A program made the translations under genes and the position numbers. The notes beneath the pieces were generated by a model. It was given only the letters and a program-made list of their open reading frames with translations. It ran no database searches and had not been told where the DNA came from. Of a DNA stretch of 64,000 nucleotides, positions 23,616 to 32,493 are shown in pieces (the first letter of the stretch is position 1; every line of letters begins with the position of its first letter). Where the stretch lies: NCBI GenBank assembly GCA_904394705.1, contig CAJFNJ010000035.1:7855-71854 (forward strand). Direction: 5' to 3'. This stretch comes from Avimicrobium caecorum (GTDB taxonomy: Bacteria > Bacillota > Clostridia > Oscillospirales > Ruminococcaceae).

Positions 23616-26231
23616 ATGGATATGAATCGTCCGGATTACAATTTGTCCCAGAATGAGGTGCTGGAACGCTATTCGACCTTCCGTACCGGCCTGTCGCCGG
23701 AGGAAGCCCGGAACCGTCTGGAACGCTACGGTGAGAACAAACTCGCCGAGGGACGCAAAAAAACCGCGCTGGAAGTGTTTATCGACCAGTTCAAGGATCT
23801 CATCGTCTGGATTCTGATCGCGGCAGCGGTGATCTCCATCCTGTCCGGTCAGGGGGAGAGCTCGCTGGTTATCTTTGCCGTGCTGATCCTCAACGCCGTA
23901 CTGGGTACCGTGCAGTACCTCAAAGCGGAAAAATCCCTGGAATCCCTCAAGGCCATGAGTTCCCCGTCCGCCACCCTGCTCCGGGGCGGCATCAAGGTGC
24001 AGGTGCCCTCGCCGGAAGTTGTGCCCGGTGATATTCTGCTCCTGGAAGCCGGCGACCTCATCACCGCCGATGCCCGTATCCTGGAGAGCTGGTCGGTGAA
24101 GATCAACGAGAGTTCCCTCACCGGCGAGAGCGAAGCGGTGGAAAAGACCGCCGATGTGATCCCCGAGGAGAATGTGGCGCTGGGTGACCGGAAGAACATG
24201 GTCTTTTCGGGATCGCTGGTGACCTATGGGCGTGCCACGGCGGTGGTAACTGCCACCGGCATGCAGACCGAGCTGGGACATATCGCCTCGCTGCTGGACA
24301 ATACCCGTCAGCGCAAGACCCCGCTCCAGGAGAACCTCAACAAGTTCAGCGAGAAGCTGGCCATCGCCATCATCGCCATCTGCGGCGTGGTGTTCCTGCT
24401 CTCCTATTTCCGCAGCGGCATGGGACTGCTGGACTCGCTGATGTTTGCTGTGGCGCTGGCTGTGGCTGCCATTCCTGAGGCACTCAGCTCCATCGTCACC
24501 ATCGTGCTCGCCATCGGCACCCAGAAGATGGCAAGGCAGAACGCCATCATCAAGGAGCTCAAGGCGGTGGAAAGCCTGGGCGCCGTATCGGTGATCTGCT
24601 CGGACAAGACCGGTACCCTGACCCAGAACCGCATGACAGTGGAAAAGATCTATGCCGACGGCAAGCTGTGCGACGGCTGTGATCTGGAGCTGGCAAATGA
24701 TGCCCAGCGTCTGCTGCTCAAGACCGCCCTGCTGGCGAGCGATGCCACCCATGACGCCGAGACCGGCACCTCCATCGGTGACCCCACCGAAGTGGCGCTG
24801 GTGCTGCTGGGCGAAAACTTCGGCGTGGAGGAGAGCGCCTACCGCAGCCAGCATCAGCGGCTGGGCGAGCTGGCCTTTGATTCCGACCGCAAACTGATGA
24901 CCACCCTGCAGGAGATCGAAGGGGTGCCCACCCTGATGACCAAGGGCGCCATCGATGTGCTGCTGGAGCGTTCCGACCGTCTGATGACCTCGGAGGGGGT
25001 ACGGGAGCTTACCGAAGCCGACCGGGAAGAGATCATGCGGGTGAACAACAGCCTTTCGGAAGAGGGCCTGCGTGTGCTGGCCTTTGGCTACCGGGAGCTG
25101 GACTGTGTACGGGAACTGTCGCTGGACGATGAACAGGGCTATGTATTCATCGGCCTGATCTCGATGATCGACCCGCCCCGTCCCGAATCGGTGGCAGCTG
25201 TCGCTGATGCCAAGCGTGCCGGCATCCGGACGGTGATGATCACCGGTGACCATAAGGTCACTGCCACTGCCATTGCCAAGCGTATCGGCATCTTCGGCGA
25301 AGGCGACCTGGCTGTATCCGGCCCCGAGCTGGAGCAGATGACCGATGAGGAACTGGACCGCAAGCTGACCCATATCTCGGTGTATGCCCGTGTATCGCCG
25401 GAGCATAAGATCCGCATTGTCACTGCCTGGCAGCGCCGTGGACAGATTGTCGCCATGACCGGTGACGGTGTCAACGATGCCCCGGCGCTCAAGAAGGCGG
25501 ACATCGGTGTTGCCATGGGCATCACCGGCACCGAGGTGAGCAAGGACGCCGCCGCCATGATCCTGGCAGACGACAACTTTGCCACCATTGTGAACGCTGT
25601 CACCAACGGACGAGGTGTCTATGAGAACATCAAGAATGTCATCGGCTTCCTGCTGTCCGGCAATATGGCAGGTATCTTCTGTGTGCTGTATGCCTCGCTG
25701 ATGGCACTGCCGGCTCCCTTTGCCGCTGTGCACCTGCTCTTTATCAACCTGCTCACCGACTCGCTGCCGGCGATTGCCATCGGCATGGAGCCCGCCAGCA
25801 GTGATCTGCTCAACCGCAAGCCCCGTGATCCCAAGGAACCGCTGCTCAGCGGCGATCTGGTCAAGCGCATCGGCCTGCAGGGTCTGCTCATCGCCGTCCC
25901 GGTTATGACTGCCTTCTATCTGGGCTACCGGACCGGCACCGCCGAAGCCATGACTATGGCCTTTGCCACCCTGACCCTGGCCCGTCTGTTCCACGGCTTC
26001 AACTGCCGGGAGGACCGGAGCATCCTGCGCATGGGCCTCTCGGGCAACCCCGCTTCGCTGGCTGCCTTCGGCATGGGCGTGCTGCTGCTCCTGGCTGTGC
26101 TGCTGATCCCCGCTCTGCATGGCCTGTTCCTGGTGGCAGATCTCACCCTGGCTCAGCTGGGCATGATCCTCGGCCTGGCTGTGCTGCCCACCCTGTGCAT
26201 CCAGATCACACGGATCGCCCGGGGCAAGTAA
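23616..26231 (+). CDS. Type II P-type cation ATPase (Ca2+-ATPase-like, probable Mn2+ exporter)
   Basis: 871 residues. The N-terminal cation-ATPase domain is followed by the actuator loop SSLTGES (166-172), the ion-site PEAL (287-290), phosphorylated D330 in CSDKTGTLTQNRM, and the hinge MTGDGVNDAPALKKADIG. Family members pump Ca2+ or Mn2+ out of the cell. The yybP-ykoY riboswitch directly upstream argues that the physiological signal, and probably the cargo, is Mn2+, as for L. lactis YoaB. ATG 23616 follows AAAGGAGAG. Transcription ends near the terminators at 26260. Confidence 0.9.
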   Translation: MDMNRPDYNLSQNEVLERYSTFRTGLSPEEARNRLERYGENKLAEGRKKTALEVFIDQFKDLIVWILIAAAVISILSGQGESSLVIFAVLILNAVLGTVQYLKAEKSLESLKAMSSPSATLLRGGIKVQVPSPEVVPGDILLLEAGDLITADARILESWSVKINESSLTGESEAVEKTADVIPEENVALGDRKNMVFSGSLVTYGRATAVVTATGMQTELGHIASLLDNTRQRKTPLQENLNKFSEKLAIAIIAICGVVFLLSYFRSGMGLLDSLMFAVALAVAAIPEALSSIVTIVLAIGTQKMARQNAIIKELKAVESLGAVSVICSDKTGTLTQNRMTVEKIYADGKLCDGCDLELANDAQRLLLKTALLASDATHDAETGTSIGDPTEVALVLLGENFGVEESAYRSQHQRLGELAFDSDRKLMTTLQEIEGVPTLMTKGAIDVLLERSDRLMTSEGVRELTEADREEIMRVNNSLSEEGLRVLAFGYRELDCVRELSLDDEQGYVFIGLISMIDPPRPESVAAVADAKRAGIRTVMITGDHKVTATAIAKRIGIFGEGDLAVSGPELEQMTDEELDRKLTHISVYARVSPEHKIRIVTAWQRRGQIVAMTGDGVNDAPALKKADIGVAMGITGTEVSKDAAAMILADDNFATIVNAVTNGRGVYENIKNVIGFLLSGNMAGIFCVLYASLMALPAPFAAVHLLFINLLTDSLPAIAIGMEPASSDLLNRKPRDPKEPLLSGDLVKRIGLQGLLIAVPVMTAFYLGYRTGTAEAMTMAFATLTLARLFHGFNCREDRSILRMGLSGNPASLAAFGMGVLLLLAVLLIPALHGLFLVADLTLAQLGMILGLAVLPTLCIQITRIARGK

Positions 26232-26259
26232 CACCCATATCCCGCATCCAGACAGCCTC

Positions 26260-26283
26260 CGGCCCCCGCCGGGGGCCGTTTTT
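26260..26283 (+). terminator. Terminator of the P-type ATPase gene
   Basis: CGGCCCCC, GCC, GGGGGCCG, TTTTT. Confidence 0.85.
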
Positions 26284-26384
26284 GCGCCCGGGCATGCCCT
26301 CTGCCCCGGCGGGTGCCCAGTGTGATGCTTCCCGGTACCAGACACCCCCATTGCCTGCCGTTCCCCCATGGGCGCAGTCTGCGC

Positions 26385-26416
26385 ACAGTCCCCGGCCCTC
26401 GCCGGGGGCTGTTTTT
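26385..26416 (+). terminator. Second, related terminator hairpin
   Basis: CAGTCCCCGGC, CCTC, GCCGGGGGCTG, TTTTT. Its sequence resembles the hairpin 125 bp upstream (both GC-rich arms, then GTTTTTG and GCCC), as if duplicated. Confidence 0.7.
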
Positions 26417-26721
26417 GAGCCCTCGTCCGGGCAGCTTTTGCCCGGCAGTCCCGCTTGACCGCCGCAGAGCGTCTCTATGGGCGGAAATTGTTCCCGCACC
26501 GGGGACAGACTGCCCCGCAGGCGGTCTTTTTTCCGGGGCGGCGGCATAGGCTGGTGACAGGGCGTTTCATCACTTTAACGAGCTGATTCTGTATGCCCGG
26601 AAACCCTGCATTCTAAGGACAGAACCGCAGGTTTTTGCTCATATTTGCCGGGAAAATTACGGGTAATTATATTCCTCGGAATAAATCATAGTAGTTTTCT
26701 CGACTTTTTTCGGAAAAGGGC

Positions 26722-26781
26722 TTCCAAAATGGCTTTGGCAGTGCTATAATCATAAATTGTGTGAAAGTCCTGTCAGGACTT
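26722..26781 (+). promoter_or_regulatory. DUF401 promoter and start-site palindrome
   Basis: TTCCAA (26722-26727), 17-bp spacer, extended -10 TGCTATAAT (TATAAT at 26745-26750). Just after the start site lies AAGTCCTG-T-CAGGACTT (26765-26781), a perfect inverted repeat that could be an operator or the first hairpin of the transcript. Confidence 0.6.
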
Positions 26782-26886
26782 GAAGTTCCGCGGCCCGGCA
26801 GCCCCCAAAATCTGTATGCGCCCCGCCTTCTACCGGCTGCGGAACTCAGGAAGGCGTGGCAAGGTGTATTAAGGAGGAAGAATTCT

Positions 26887-28119
26887 TTGAATCCCGAAGT
26901 TCTCTCACTCATCAAGCTGGCAGCAGTCTTTGCCATCATCATCGGCCTTCTGTCCATGAAGAAGCCGCTGAACCTGGTTATGTCCATCGCCAGCGTCGTG
27001 GTTGTAGTGCTCTACGCCATGCCTTCCGATCTGGTTCTGCCGGCTCTGAAGTCCGGTCTGATCGGTTCCAACACCATCAACGCTCTGCTGGTGCTGTACT
27101 GCATCACCTATCTGCAGCGTATGATGGAGTCCCGCAAGCAGCTGGCCGGCTGTGAAGAGGCTATGAATGGTCTGTTCAATAACCGCCGCATCAATGCTTC
27201 GGTTGTACCCTTCATGCTGGGCTGTCTGCCTGCTGCAAGTACCGTACTGATCTGCGGTCCTATCGTGCGCAGCGCCGTAGGCGACTCCCTGACCACCCCT
27301 GAAACTGCTGCGGCTACCAGCTACTTCCGTCACATTTCGGAAGCCTTCATGCCCACCTACAACACCATTCTCATCGCGATTACCCTGACCAACGGCCTGG
27401 TAACTCCTTCGAGCTTTGTACTGGGTATGCTGCCGGTTGTTGTGTGCCTGTTCATTTCGGGTTATGTCATCTACCTGCGCCGGATCCCCAAGGAGACCGG
27501 TCTGGTATACGATGAGCCCAAGAGCGTTTACTGGAAGCTGCTGGTCAAGAGCATCTGGCCCATCTTCCTGTCCATCGCCATGGTTCTGACCCTCAATACT
27601 CCTGTATGGGGTGCTGTTCTGGTGTGCATCGTACTGGAATTCTTCGTACAGAAGTTCTCTGTTTCGGAAGTTGTTCCCTTCTTCCGCACAGCCTTTGAAT
27701 CCAAGCTCATGCTGAACACCCTGGCTGTCATGGTATTCGGTAACCTGCTGCGCTCCACCGGCGTTGTAGACCTGCTGCCTGTATACCTGTCCAAGCTGCC
27801 CATCCCCAACTTCCTGGTCTGGTCTCTGATCTTCGCCATCGGTACTCTGGTTGGCGGAAGCCTTACCATCTTCGTACTGGCTATCCCCATGCTGATGACT
27901 GTCTTCCCTGGCCCCGAGTTCTATCCCATGTTCCTGCTGGTAATGAGCGTCAGCTACATCGTAATGCAGATCAACCCCACCCACATCTGCCTGACCCTCT
28001 GCGCCGAGGACTTCAAGATCCCGCTGGGCTCTCTGATCGTCAAGGCTGTTCCGCTGGTTATTGTGGCCACAGCGCTCTGCTTCGGCTACTACTTCATTCT
28101 CACCGCATTCGTATTCTAA
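26887..28119 (+). CDS. DUF401 family integral membrane protein
   Basis: 410 residues, about ten hydrophobic segments. The C-terminal motif MQINPTHICLTLCAEDFKI is the hallmark I associate with DUF401 (archaeal and Clostridial membrane proteins with a P-x-H-x-C-L-x-L-x-x-E-x-F pattern). TTG at 26887 is chosen because AAGGAGGAAGAATTC sits at the right distance; the longer in-frame start (GTG 26761) lies inside the promoter-proximal palindrome. Likely a transporter of unknown substrate. Confidence 0.75.
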   Translation: MNPEVLSLIKLAAVFAIIIGLLSMKKPLNLVMSIASVVVVVLYAMPSDLVLPALKSGLIGSNTINALLVLYCITYLQRMMESRKQLAGCEEAMNGLFNNRRINASVVPFMLGCLPAASTVLICGPIVRSAVGDSLTTPETAAATSYFRHISEAFMPTYNTILIAITLTNGLVTPSSFVLGMLPVVVCLFISGYVIYLRRIPKETGLVYDEPKSVYWKLLVKSIWPIFLSIAMVLTLNTPVWGAVLVCIVLEFFVQKFSVSEVVPFFRTAFESKLMLNTLAVMVFGNLLRSTGVVDLLPVYLSKLPIPNFLVWSLIFAIGTLVGGSLTIFVLAIPMLMTVFPGPEFYPMFLLVMSVSYIVMQINPTHICLTLCAEDFKIPLGSLIVKAVPLVIVATALCFGYYFILTAFVF

Positions 28120-28145
28120 CGCCTGCGTGCTGAACCGGAATGTAT

Positions 28146-28188
28146 AAAAATCCCCCGCCTGTCCCGATGGGACAGGCGGGGGATTTTT
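28146..28188. terminator. Bidirectional terminator
   Basis: AAAAATCCCCCGCCTGTCCC, GAT loop, GGGACAGGCGGGGGATTTTT. Ends DUF401 (plus) and glycerate kinase (minus). Confidence 0.92.
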
Positions 28189-28205
28189 TATGCGGAAAAA
28201 GAGGG

Positions 28206-29333
28206 TTACTGCCGGGCCCGGAGCCACAGCCGCAGGATCTGTTCGGCGGCGGCAGCGATGTTCTGCCGGGCAGTTTCCGGGTCCATGGCATCGGCAAGGC
28301 TCATGGGAGCACGCAGCACCGGAAAGACGGCGTCAATCTCCCCCAGGGGCGCGTCGGGCTGGACACTGCCTGCCAGGGCAATGACCGGGATCCCCTGTTC
28401 CCGGGCGAGCCGGGCCACCGCGGCGGGCGCCTTGCCCATGGAGGTCTGGAAGTCAAACCGGCCCTCGCCGGTGAAGCAGAGGTCGCTGCCCGGGAGCAGT
28501 CCGGTCAGTCCGGTCTCCTCCAGGACGATGGCAGCGCCGGGACGCAGCTGGGCCCCCAGGAAGGCGGCAAAGCCGAAGCCCAGTCCGCCGGCGGCACCGG
28601 AGCCGGGGACATCGGGGTCACAGCCGGGAAAGACCCGGGCAGCCGTATCAGCGAACCGCCGGAGAGCGGCGTCCAGCCGGGGGATCATCTCCGGGGAGGC
28701 GCCCTTCTGAGGGCCGTAGACCGCACTGGCGCCGGTGGGGCCGCAGAGGGGGTTCTCCACATCACAGGCGATGCGGAAACGGCAGTCCCGCAGTTCCGGA
28801 CGGGCGGCAGAGGCATCGATGGAGCAGAGCTGTTCCAGCCCGGCAGCGCCGTCGGGAATGGGTGAGCCTGCGGCATCCAGCAGCCGGAAGCCCAGGGCGG
28901 TGAGCATGCCGGCGCCGCCGTCGTTGGTGGCAGAGCCGCCGATGCCGATGAGGAAGTTCCGGCAGCCCCGGTCCAGGGCGTCACAGAGGAGTTCTCCCAC
29001 GCCCCGGGTGGTGGTGTACAGGGGGTTGCGGCGGTCAGGAGGCACCAGGGGCAGTCCTGCCGCCGAGGCCATCTCCAGCACAGCGGTGCCGGTGGCACGG
29101 CGGATGCCGTATTCAGCCCGGACCGGTTCGCCCAGCGGCCCGGTGACCGTACAGGGAATGCGTTCCTCGGGGGTGCAGAGGGCACAGGTGGTGCCTTCCC
29201 CGCCGTCCGCCAGCGGGGAGAGCCTTGCCTCCAGGTCCGGGCAGACCCGGCGCAGGCCGGTTTCGATGGCACGGGCGGCGTCCAGCGAGTCCAGACACCC
29301 CTTCCAGGAGTCGATGGCAATGGTGACGATCAT
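28206..29333 (-). CDS. Glycerate kinase (GlxK/GarK family)
   Basis: 375 residues. Family hallmarks: IAIDSWKGCLDSLDAARAIETGL at the N-terminus, SPLADGGEGT, and the nucleotide-site region IGGSATNDGGAGMLTALG with CFTGEGRFDFQTSMGKAP further on. It phosphorylates glycerate to 2- or 3-phosphoglycerate and feeds glycolysis. ATG 29333 follows GAAAGGGG. It is divergent from an XRE regulator with a long palindrome between them. Confidence 0.9.
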   Translation of the reverse strand: MIVTIAIDSWKGCLDSLDAARAIETGLRRVCPDLEARLSPLADGGEGTTCALCTPEERIPCTVTGPLGEPVRAEYGIRRATGTAVLEMASAAGLPLVPPDRRNPLYTTTRGVGELLCDALDRGCRNFLIGIGGSATNDGGAGMLTALGFRLLDAAGSPIPDGAAGLEQLCSIDASAARPELRDCRFRIACDVENPLCGPTGASAVYGPQKGASPEMIPRLDAALRRFADTAARVFPGCDPDVPGSGAAGGLGFGFAAFLGAQLRPGAAIVLEETGLTGLLPGSDLCFTGEGRFDFQTSMGKAPAAVARLAREQGIPVIALAGSVQPDAPLGEIDAVFPVLRAPMSLADAMDPETARQNIAAAAEQILRLWLRARQ

Positions 29334-29370
29334 GGGTAAAAACCCCTTTCGGCAGTGGATTTTTTGCGGA

Positions 29371-29422
29371 TTGCGCCGGATGCGGCGGCTGTGCTACAAT
29401 AGGAGCTGATCTTATTGTAGCA
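29371..29422. promoter_or_regulatory. XRE promoter and 31-bp palindromic operator
   Basis: Plus-strand promoter TTGCGC (29371-29376), 18-bp spacer, extended -10 TGTGCTACAAT (TACAAT 29395-29400). TGCTACAATA (29392-29401) and TATTGTAGCA (29413-29422) form a perfect 10-bp inverted repeat with an 11-bp spacer that overlaps the -10 box. Binding by the adjacent XRE protein would repress its own promoter and perhaps that of glycerate kinase. Confidence 0.65.
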
Positions 29423-29471
29423 TACCGGCGGGGACAGGAAAAGCCGCCGGTGAAAAAAGGAGGAACAGGCA

Positions 29472-29783
29472 ATGGACGGACTGAAGGAGCGTCTGCGGGC
29501 TCTGCGGGAGAGCCGGGGCTATTCCCAGAAGGGGCTGGCAAAGCGGCTGGGGTGTTCGCCGTCGCTGATCTCGTCCTACGAAACCGGGGAGCGCAGTCCC
29601 AGCCTGCAGAATCTGGGAGAGCTGGCGGACTGCTTCGGAGTGACTGCCGACTATCTGCTGGGGCGCACTCCGCCGGAACCGGGACTGGATCTCACCGGGC
29701 TCACAGAGGAGCAGCGGGCGGCGGTGGAGGTGATTGTACAGGGCATGCGCCGGCAGAACGATGCGGATTTCCCGGGGAAATAA
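29472..29783 (+). CDS. XRE family helix-turn-helix regulator
   Basis: 103 residues. Residues 4-60 are a Cro/CI helix-turn-helix: LKERLRALRESRGYSQKGLAK, then RLGCSPSLISSYETGERSPSL and LADCFGVTADYLLG. The short C-terminus (LTEEQRAAVEVIVQGMRRQN) is helical. Ribosome site AAAAGGAGG before ATG 29472. Probably autoregulatory through the palindrome in its promoter. Confidence 0.88.
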   Translation: MDGLKERLRALRESRGYSQKGLAKRLGCSPSLISSYETGERSPSLQNLGELADCFGVTADYLLGRTPPEPGLDLTGLTEEQRAAVEVIVQGMRRQNDADFPGK

Positions 29784-29825
29784 AAAATCCCTCCCTGTCC
29801 CGGGCGGACAGAGAGGGAGAAAAAA
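29782..29825. terminator. Bidirectional terminator
   Basis: TCCCTCCCTGTCC and GGACAGAGAGGGA arms flanked by A and T runs. Ends the XRE gene (plus) and the marR operon (minus). Confidence 0.85.
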
Positions 29826-29839
29826 CTGCGGAGCCGGAG

Positions 29840-30169
29840 TCAGCGCATATTGGGCAGATCCTTGCGCAGGAACAGCCAGGTGATGCCGGGGATCAGTACC
29901 GAGCCGATTGCCGAAGCACCCACCGAGAGCAGGATGCCGGTGCCGCCGGTGATGCCGCCGATGACGCCGGTGAGGAAGGACAGCAGGTAGCAGCCGCACA
30001 GCAGCCAGAAGCCGGCTTTCTTCTCCTTGACGAGCAGGACAACGAGGGCAGCGATCTCCACCAGGGCGAGGATCACCGAGGGGATGCGTCCCTCAGTGAA
30101 GTTGAGGACGGTAACACAGGCACAGAGCAGGATGGCGATAACGAGCCAGATCTTAGCGGACTTTCTCAT
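29840..30169 (-). CDS. Small four-helix membrane protein
   Basis: 109 residues with about four hydrophobic segments (IWLVIAILLCACVTVLNF, VILALVEIAALVVLLV, AGFWLLCGCYLLSFLTGVIGG, ILLSVGASAIGSVLIPGITWLFL). ATG 30169 follows AAAGGAG. It is downstream of marR on the same strand (74 bp) and probably in the same operon. Function unknown. Confidence 0.75.
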   Translation of the reverse strand: MRKSAKIWLVIAILLCACVTVLNFTEGRIPSVILALVEIAALVVLLVKEKKAGFWLLCGCYLLSFLTGVIGGITGGTGILLSVGASAIGSVLIPGITWLFLRKDLPNMR

Positions 30170-30243
30170 GGTAAAAGGACTCCTTTCAGGAAACAACAAA
30201 AAACGGGACATACTGCCGCATCATCAGAGCGATGCGGGTTTGA

Positions 30244-30732
30244 TCATTCGGGCATCCGGCCCCGGAGGGCAGGAGGGCCATCGGGACGGTCCGGGATAGC
30301 CGGACTGTACCGGAGGTGGGGCAGCAGGGTCTGGAGCAGTTCCCGGAGCTGACGGCACTGGTCTTCGGGGATCTGTTCCAGCAGATAGGTGTCCCATTCG
30401 GCAAACATACCCCGGCTGGCTTCCATGGTCTGACGGCCCTTGTCGGTGAGTTCCAGTACACTGGCCCGCCGGTCGGTGGGATGGGCCTTGCGGATCACGA
30501 ACCCGGTTTCTTCCAGCTTGTGGATGCTGCGGGTGGTGTGACCGCTGTCGGCATGGAGCGCCGCCGAAAGATCGGAGGGGGTACACCCCGGATGACGCCC
30601 GATATAGAGAACAAAGTAGAGAAGTCCCTGGGTGATGCCCAGTGCCTCCAGCTTGCGGGACGAGAATGCCACAAAGTCGGCTCTCAGCTGGCTGACGGCA
30701 TAGGCCAGGGTTTGGCTAAGCGGTGTTTGCAT
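30244..30732 (-). CDS. MarR family transcriptional regulator
   Basis: 162 residues. Winged helix with TPSDLSAALHADSGHTTRSIHKLEETGFV and the wing RKAHPTDRRASVLELTDKGR (the DxRxxxxxLT hallmark). It is divergent from a MATE efflux pump, the classical layout in which MarR represses the pump until a ligand binds. ATG 30732 follows AGGGAGG. Confidence 0.9.
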   Translation of the reverse strand: MQTPLSQTLAYAVSQLRADFVAFSSRKLEALGITQGLLYFVLYIGRHPGCTPSDLSAALHADSGHTTRSIHKLEETGFVIRKAHPTDRRASVLELTDKGRQTMEASRGMFAEWDTYLLEQIPEDQCRQLRELLQTLLPHLRYSPAIPDRPDGPPALRGRMPE

Positions 30733-30790
30733 GGATAACGAACCTCCCTGTCTTTGGAAATCTCAGCAGTCTGTCTGCTGTCTACAAGAG

Positions 30791-30820
30791 TTAGTATACT
30801 CATTTACCTGACTAAGTCAA
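30791..30820 (-). promoter_or_regulatory. marR promoter with TTAGT/ACTAA operator
   Basis: Minus-strand TTGACT (30820-30815), 16-bp spacer, TATACT (30798-30793). TTAGT (30791-30795) and ACTAA (30811-30815) form an inverted repeat spanning the promoter, consistent with autorepression by the MarR protein. Confidence 0.6.
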
Positions 30821-30903
30821 GTATTTTTCCGGGAGTTTACATCCTGTTCACAATATTGGGAAAAATCCCCCGGAGATATTCACATTCTGTTCATTCCTCC
30901 AGC

Positions 30904-30932
30904 TTAACAGACTGTCCGGAATATGGTAAAAT
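30904..30932 (+). promoter_or_regulatory. MATE pump promoter
   Basis: TTAACA (30904-30909), 17-bp spacer, TAAAAT (30927-30932). Confidence 0.6.
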
Positions 30933-30944
30933 AATAATAGCGAG

Positions 30945-30989
30945 CGCGCATCGGTTTTCCCGGGAGAGGGCCCGGAAAACTGGTGCGCG
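30945..30989 (+). promoter_or_regulatory. Long leader hairpin upstream of the MATE gene
   Basis: Bases 30945-30960 pair without a gap with 30974-30989 (16 bp with two G-U pairs), with three further G-C pairs inside the loop. The hairpin starts about 6 nt after the expected transcription start and ends 27 nt before the TTG start codon. No T run follows, so it is not a plain terminator. Confidence 0.6.
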
Positions 30990-31016
30990 AAATGATTTTT
31001 CTGGAGATGATATTCC

Positions 31017-32408
31017 TTGCAGCAAGACAGAACCCTGCTCTTTGAAGAGACCCCGATTCCCAAAGCAGTCGCCACACTGGCGGTTCCCACCATTCTCAGC
31101 TCGCTGGTCATGGTGCTCTACAACCTGGCGGATACCTACTTTGTAGGTATGCTGAATGACCCCGTCCAGAATGCCGCCGTTACCCTGGCGGCACCGGTGA
31201 TGCTGGCCTTCAATGCCGTCAATAACCTGTTCGGCGTGGGCAGTTCCAGTATGATGAGCCGTGCCCTGGGCCGCCGTGACTATGATACCGTGGCGAAAAG
31301 CTCCACCTTCGGCTTCTGGTGCGCCATCCTCAGCGGACTGGCCTTCTCCCTGCTCTGCATCCTGTTCAAAAGCCCCCTGCTGAGCCTGCTGGGCGCGGAT
31401 GCCACTACCCGGGCCGCCACCGAGGCCTATATGTTCTGGACCGTCATCTGCGGCGCTGCCCCGGCGATCCTCAATGTCGTCATGGCCTATATGGTGCGTT
31501 CCGAGGGCGCTGCCATGCACGCCAGCATCGGCACCATGAGCGGCTGTTTCCTCAATATTATCCTGGACCCCATCTTCATCATGCCCTGGGGTCTCAATAT
31601 GGGCGCTGCGGGCGCTGGTCTGGCTACCTTCCTGTCCAACTGCTTCGCCTGCCTTTACTTCATGGTGCTGATCTTTGTAAAGCGCGGACGCACCTATGTC
31701 TGCATCGATCCCCGCAAGCTCAGCTTTGACAGCACCATTGTGGGCGGTGTCTGCATGGTGGGCATTCCTGCCGCCATCCAGAACCTGCTCAATGTCACCG
31801 GCATGACCATCCTCAACAACTTCACCTCGTCCTATGGCGCCAATGCCGTAGCTGCCATGGGTATTGCCCAGAAGATCAACCAGGTGCCCTTCTATATCGC
31901 GAATGGTCTTTCCCAGGGCATCATGCCGCTGATCAGCTACAACTACGCCAGCGACAATATCAAGCGCATGAAGCATACTCTCACCTTTGCGGCCAAGATC
32001 TCGGTCACCGGACTGGTGCTGGTATCCATTGCCTATTCCTTCTTTGCCGGCGACCTCATCACCATGTTCATGGACAACCCCGAGATCGTCGAGATGGGTT
32101 CCCGGTTCCTGCGCGGCTTCTGCCTGGGTCTGCCCTTCCTGTGCGTGGACTTCCTGGCAGTGGGTGTATTCCAGGCCTCCGGTCTGGGACGCAACGCCCT
32201 GGTCTTTGCCATCCTGCGTAAGATCGTCCTGGAGATCCCGGCTCTGTTTATCCTCAACCACTTCTTCCCGCTCTATGGTCTGGCCTATGCCCAGTTCACA
32301 GCCGAGCTGGTACTGTCCGTTGCGGCTGTGATCATTCTGGTGAAGCTGTTTGGCAAACTGGAGCTGGAAAAGGCTGACCGGGACGCCCAGAAGGCCCAGA
32401 AAGCATAA
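31017..32408 (+). CDS. MATE family multidrug efflux pump
   Basis: 463 residues, 12 membrane helices. N-terminal TPIPKAVATLAVPTILSSLVMVLYNLADTYFVG is the MATE signature, repeated in degenerate form in the second half (VCMVGIPAAIQNLLNVTGMTILNNF). It exports cationic drugs or metabolites by Na+ or H+ antiport. The start is TTG 31017, 10 nt after GGAG; no in-frame ATG fits. Divergent from marR, which probably controls it. Confidence 0.9.
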   Translation: MQQDRTLLFEETPIPKAVATLAVPTILSSLVMVLYNLADTYFVGMLNDPVQNAAVTLAAPVMLAFNAVNNLFGVGSSSMMSRALGRRDYDTVAKSSTFGFWCAILSGLAFSLLCILFKSPLLSLLGADATTRAATEAYMFWTVICGAAPAILNVVMAYMVRSEGAAMHASIGTMSGCFLNIILDPIFIMPWGLNMGAAGAGLATFLSNCFACLYFMVLIFVKRGRTYVCIDPRKLSFDSTIVGGVCMVGIPAAIQNLLNVTGMTILNNFTSSYGANAVAAMGIAQKINQVPFYIANGLSQGIMPLISYNYASDNIKRMKHTLTFAAKISVTGLVLVSIAYSFFAGDLITMFMDNPEIVEMGSRFLRGFCLGLPFLCVDFLAVGVFQASGLGRNALVFAILRKIVLEIPALFILNHFFPLYGLAYAQFTAELVLSVAAVIILVKLFGKLELEKADRDAQKAQKA

Positions 32409-32493
32409 ATCGGTATAAAACCTGTCCAAACCGGCAAAGAATCTCCTTGTGATATGGGAAAACTTTGTGGGAAAATCCTCTTGCGGTGAGGCT

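Larger units (their letters stand above)
26232..26886. other. Intergenic region with twin terminators and DUF401 leader
   Basis: Two similar terminator hairpins (26260-26283 and 26385-26416) in a GC-rich stretch, then an AT-rich stretch with the promoter of the DUF401 gene (26722-26750) and a 130-nt leader that contains a 17-bp palindrome. No coding gene is supported between 26232 and 26886. Confidence 0.65.

Noticed and set aside
23394..26369. 991-residue minus-strand ORF
   Set aside because: Antisense to the P-type ATPase, whose motifs are complete, and it would cross the riboswitch.
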